Below are positions 63,032 to 64,000 of a stretch of DNA of 64,000 nt, piece by piece. The position numbers were made by a program, and so were the translations under genes. Under the pieces are notes generated by a model. It did no database searches and was not told where the DNA came from. It was given only the letters and a program-made list of their open reading frames with translations. How positions within the stretch are numbered: the first letter of the stretch is position 1; each line of letters starts with the position of its first letter. Location: the NCBI GenBank assembly GCA_950295325.1, contig OX485803.1, positions 40,379,554-40,443,553 of the forward strand, read 5' to 3'. Source of the stretch: Polytrichum commune (taxonomy: Eukaryota > Streptophyta > Polytrichopsida > Polytrichales > Polytrichaceae).

Positions 63032-63616
63032 TAAAAAAACACATTAAAAATATTATAACGGCATTTCTCTGCCACATGCCCTTACCTTTTCCTACCAAAC
63101 CACCTCTCTTGCCTCTCGCACTGCAAAACCCATTCGACCATGTCAATGTACTAAGTAAGCCTTAAAATATGAATCGGGGACCTCGACCTTCATGGTCACT
63201 CTGCCATTTTTTTATCCTTGGTGTAAACCGAAGTGGTCCCGGGACGAGTTCAACATCCAATCAATGCTCTCACAACGCCCTGGAACGACTTCCAGGTCCG
63301 TAGTGTAAACCGGCCCTTGGTCGGAAAAGGTAACCGTATAAGGGCGTGTCTACCTTCTTTGAAGCAACAAAGGTTGCATATGAAATTAAGCTTACTTGAG
63401 TCCCACCCCCGCAAGCTTTGGTGCATGGCCCCCAATATGCGGCACTCCAAAAATTGGAGTTTTGGGGAGGGGAGGGGGGTGGGAGGTCTTGGTTGCAAGT
63501 GAGGCTATTCCACGGCGTGCACGCGGTCGTGCCCGAGCTTGCGATCGTCACTTTAACATTCAATCCCTTGGGAAGAGGAGCATTGTTCATTCCATACGTA
63601 GGTATGTATGTAGCAT
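44773..63616 (-). CDS. TSP1/EGF-repeat single-pass membrane protein, 14 exons seen, 5' end missing
   Basis: Exons in coding order: 63616-63396, 61370-61284, 60401-60310, 59711-59438, 58392-58309, 57566-57426, 55800-55630, 54612-54551, 53266-53050, 52117-about 51848, 51043-50909, 49962-49704, 46981-46643 and 45233-44773 (stop). Every junction is GT...AG and phases agree throughout; only the donor of the 52117 exon is tentative. About 936 residues are visible. Order: four thrombospondin type-1 repeats, an EGF-like module, two Cys-rich CC..G..D.C..C modules, a SEA-like segment, a second EGF-like module, one transmembrane helix and a Pro-rich cytoplasmic tail. This is the architecture of a type I surface protein or receptor; ligand and role are unknown. 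Such proteins are known in animals and some algae. Introns of 0.5-3 kb are full of MITEs and microsatellites. Confidence 0.85.
45535..45556. repeat. (TA)n microsatellite
   Basis: About eleven TA units in the last intron of the TSP1/EGF gene. Confidence 0.9.
47578..47792. mobile_element. Hairpin MITE 'CATAACATTATTC' family, copy with internal duplication
   Basis: Starts CATAACATCATTCAAATCC and ends GGTTCTGAATAACGTTATG, inverted with respect to each other. The interior repeats the 'attcagtccgaatgtgg...gtcagtccca' block, making it longer than the 138-bp norm. It lies in an intron of the TSP1/EGF gene. Confidence 0.75.
49253..49357. mobile_element. Hairpin MITE, short copy
   Basis: CATAATATTCCTTCAGACCC at the left pairs with GGATCTGAAGAATGTTATG at the right. 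Internal 'ttgggact' and 'agtcccacaa' also pair. 105 bp, so the centre is deleted compared with other copies. Confidence 0.7.
49395..49640. repeat. Degenerate 'CCCATGCCCATG' simple repeat and its inverted counterpart
   Basis: A run of cccatgcccgtgcccatg units is followed by gggtgggcatgggtg units, so the two halves could fold back. Intronic, non-coding. Confidence 0.7.
49704..55800 (-). CDS. Central exons of the TSP1/EGF gene: EGF, CC-modules, SEA-like segment
   Basis: Exons 57566-57426 and 55800-55630 form EGF module 1 (CSGHGSCS / GGQCVCSGDWEGIFC) and a CC-rich segment. Exons 54612-54551 and 53266-53050 encode two related blocks, GLCCEGGALDACGQCNG and GICCQSGVLDECHVCDGDG then TSC, about 30 residues apart and probably a duplicated disulphide module. 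The text then runs EWKQFMNTFIRN-VASKLGLAPEAFLLTSVRL, which looks like the first helix and strand of a SEA-type domain, ending in exon 51043-50909 (MFGVTPSS). Exon 49962-49704 is EGF module 2, starting ICGNGVCEQGERC and containing CSNRGVCLDATGQCKC. The SEA assignment is by eye. Confidence 0.7.
50027..50422. mobile_element. MITE-like element, 'ACTACACTAAATAT' family
   Basis: The left end ACTACACTAAATATGAT and the reverse complement of the right end, CTACACTAATATGATACTT, align imperfectly. The element lies in an intron of the TSP1/EGF gene and resembles those at 17766 and 32115. Confidence 0.45.
51200..51395. repeat. Long inverted repeat, ~80-bp arms
   Basis: 'agccctacgtattctccgg' and 'aaatacaaggttgggatttc' at about 51230-51270 are mirrored by 'aaatcccagccttgtatttc' and 'cggagaatacgtagggct' at about 51335-51378. 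The flanking 'accagggccacaccgaaa' side is likewise mirrored by 'tttttggtgtggccctagta'. A short spacer separates the arms. It could form a strong hairpin, or represents a recent fold-back MITE in the intron between exons 52117-51848 and 51043-50909. Confidence 0.8.
53625..53762. mobile_element. Hairpin MITE copy 1 of the 53.6-54.4 kb cluster (138 bp)
   Basis: CATAACATTATTCAAATCCA at the left pairs with its inverse (tgaatttgaataatgttatg) at the right. Inner 'gggacta..agtgttcca' pairs with 'tggaatactgtcactccc'. It is followed at once by CATGCGCG, then (CA)n and (TA)n. Confidence 0.85.
53763..53802. repeat. CATGCGCG-(CA)n-(TA)n spacer microsatellite
   Basis: Compound microsatellite between MITE copies. 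The same order of parts follows copies 2 and 3. Confidence 0.9.
53818..53955. mobile_element. Hairpin MITE copy 2 (138 bp)
   Basis: Nearly identical to copy 3 (54013-54150) and similar to copy 1. Same inverted ends and same length. Confidence 0.85.
54013..54150. mobile_element. Hairpin MITE copy 3 (138 bp)
   Basis: The copy 2 to copy 3 period is exactly 195 bp including the microsatellite, which points to tandem duplication of MITE plus spacer, not independent insertion. Confidence 0.85.
54160..54234. repeat. (CA)n-(GATA)n compound microsatellite
   Basis: About sixteen CA units run into TATATA and then about eight GATA units, ending in a small ATGCATCATGCAT palindrome. Confidence 0.9.
54269..54388. 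mobile_element. Hairpin MITE copy 4, right end truncated
   Basis: Same left end. The right end stops at 'acataacattgttatg', lacking the last 18 bp of the full copies. Confidence 0.75.
56904..57734. repeat. Two (TA)n microsatellites
   Basis: TA runs at 56904-56926 and 57711-57733, on either side of the exon at 57566-57426 of the TSP1/EGF gene. Confidence 0.85.
57426..63616 (-). CDS. N-terminal exons of the TSP1/EGF gene: four thrombospondin type-1 repeats
   Basis: Repeat 1 is FWSAAYWGPCTKACGGGTQ (exon 63616-63396) plus DAVMKCYIGN...DPSGC (61370-61284). Repeat 2 is FEGPWSECNQTCGSGMQTR (60401-60310) plus MLMCVDNLGN...CAPHYD. Repeat 3 is WDVPKWGFCNVPCGGGRRVR then DAIC, all within 59711-59438. 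Repeat 4 is WLVGPWSDCPVGCNATQTR (58392-58309) plus ECVDGAG...MCD (57566-57426). All have the W..C...C..G..R pattern and six Cys typical of TSP1. In three of the four the intron falls at the same place, just after the G..Q(T)R turn, which suggests exon-based duplication. Exon 63616 begins mid-codon, so more exons lie upstream. Confidence 0.88.
58034..58058. repeat. (GA)n microsatellite
   Basis: About twelve uninterrupted GA units in an intron. Confidence 0.9.
60849..60993. mobile_element. Hairpin MITE 'CATAACATTATTC' family, diverged copy
   Basis: 'taacattattcagatccataac' at the left pairs with 'gttatgaatattaataatgatatg' at the right; 'tgggact' and 'agtccca' pair inside. About 145 bp, in the intron between exons 61370-61284 and 60401-60310. 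Confidence 0.75.
62971..63030. repeat. (CA)n microsatellite, about 30 units
   Basis: An uninterrupted run of about 60 bp, the longest in the window. Open frames through it are artefacts. Confidence 0.95.
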
Positions 63617-64000
63617 CTGCATGCATAACATTATTCAATCATGTGAGTCAGTTCCATTGACCCTGGAATAAAGCAATTATATTTGGTGGGTTGCTTGAGC
63701 ACAATAGTAGTAACATTTTGTGATTTTTCCTACATTCAAGTTGACATTTGAAATTTTGGGTGGAGTTATATTCTCAACAGTATTCACCTGAAGTATTGTT
63801 CATCCCGGACGTTATTCATAGGAAGCATTATTGTTTACACCTGACAATGTTCACTAAAAAATACTATTCCTAGAAGTGTTGTTCATTGGAAAAACCAACA
63901 GTATTCACAATATTCGTATTATTCATAATGGCATCAGTTTCTTCCCACGAAGGTGAGATGGTGGAGGCCCTTGTCATAAGCTAATTATAGAAACATAACT
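63617..64000. other. Upstream intron (or promoter) of the TSP1/EGF gene
   Basis: No exon with matching phase is seen. The short CATAACATTATTCAA block at 63624-63638 matches the hairpin MITE terminus and abuts the splice acceptor of the first visible exon. Confidence 0.4.

Noticed and set aside
62934-63165. Cys/Val-rich and Thr/His-rich open frames
   Set aside because: Translations of the 60-bp CA microsatellite.

Overview
The window looks like nuclear DNA of a streptophyte, either a seed-free land plant or a charophyte alga. The evidence is plant-type DENR, a double-AP2 (ANT/AIL-like) transcription factor, an IPT9-class tRNA isopentenyltransferase, TTTAGGG telomere-type repeats, a Stowaway-like MITE and spliceosomal introns throughout. 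A multi-exon TSP1/EGF single-pass membrane protein argues against an ordinary flowering plant. The species cannot be fixed from the sequence alone.

Layout. Positions 1-14.9 kb hold a divergent pair of long spliced genes. On the minus strand is a 1,346-residue protein with a ParB/DGQHR-like VDGQH motif and a coiled coil (4638-230). On the plus strand is a 975-residue DUF7869-type protein (11375-14471). The pair is saturated with one CpG-rich palindrome, core GGACGCGCGTCC inside TTTAC...GTAAA arms. It occurs singly in introns and flanks, as a 135-bp tandem array in front of the first gene and as a 95-bp tandem array in front of the second. I found no copy in the other 49 kb. This two-gene-plus-palindrome unit is the best candidate for an undescribed system: a transposon with iterated binding sites, or a ParB/parS-like pairing.

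From 15 to 19.6 kb lies AT-rich non-coding DNA with a 150-bp tandem repeat, a small MITE and a 632-bp non-autonomous transposon with near-perfect terminal inverted repeats and an 8-bp target duplication. An AP2 gene (minus, 19635-21327) follows. Next come a duplicated segment with an orphan signal-peptide exon and an IPT9-like gene (23843-26280), which has a frameshift and an internal deletion. From 26.3 to 32.5 kb I see no host gene, only TE relics: a Tigger/pogo pseudogene containing retrotransposon debris with an unusually long iMet primer-binding site, and a MITE. DENR (32845-35690, eight exons) is complete.

On the minus strand, 39389-37569 carries a divergent Mpo1-like (DUF962) gene that has lost signature residues. 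A tRNA-Leu(AAG) gene at 41133 lies about 95 bp before a Stowaway-like MITE, with a tRNA-derived SINE nearby. From 44.8 to 63.6 kb a 14-exon minus-strand gene encodes the TSP1/EGF/SEA-like/transmembrane protein. Its introns carry a family of hairpin MITEs mixed with CA/TA/GATA microsatellites. The 5' end of this gene is not visible and probably lies beyond the window.
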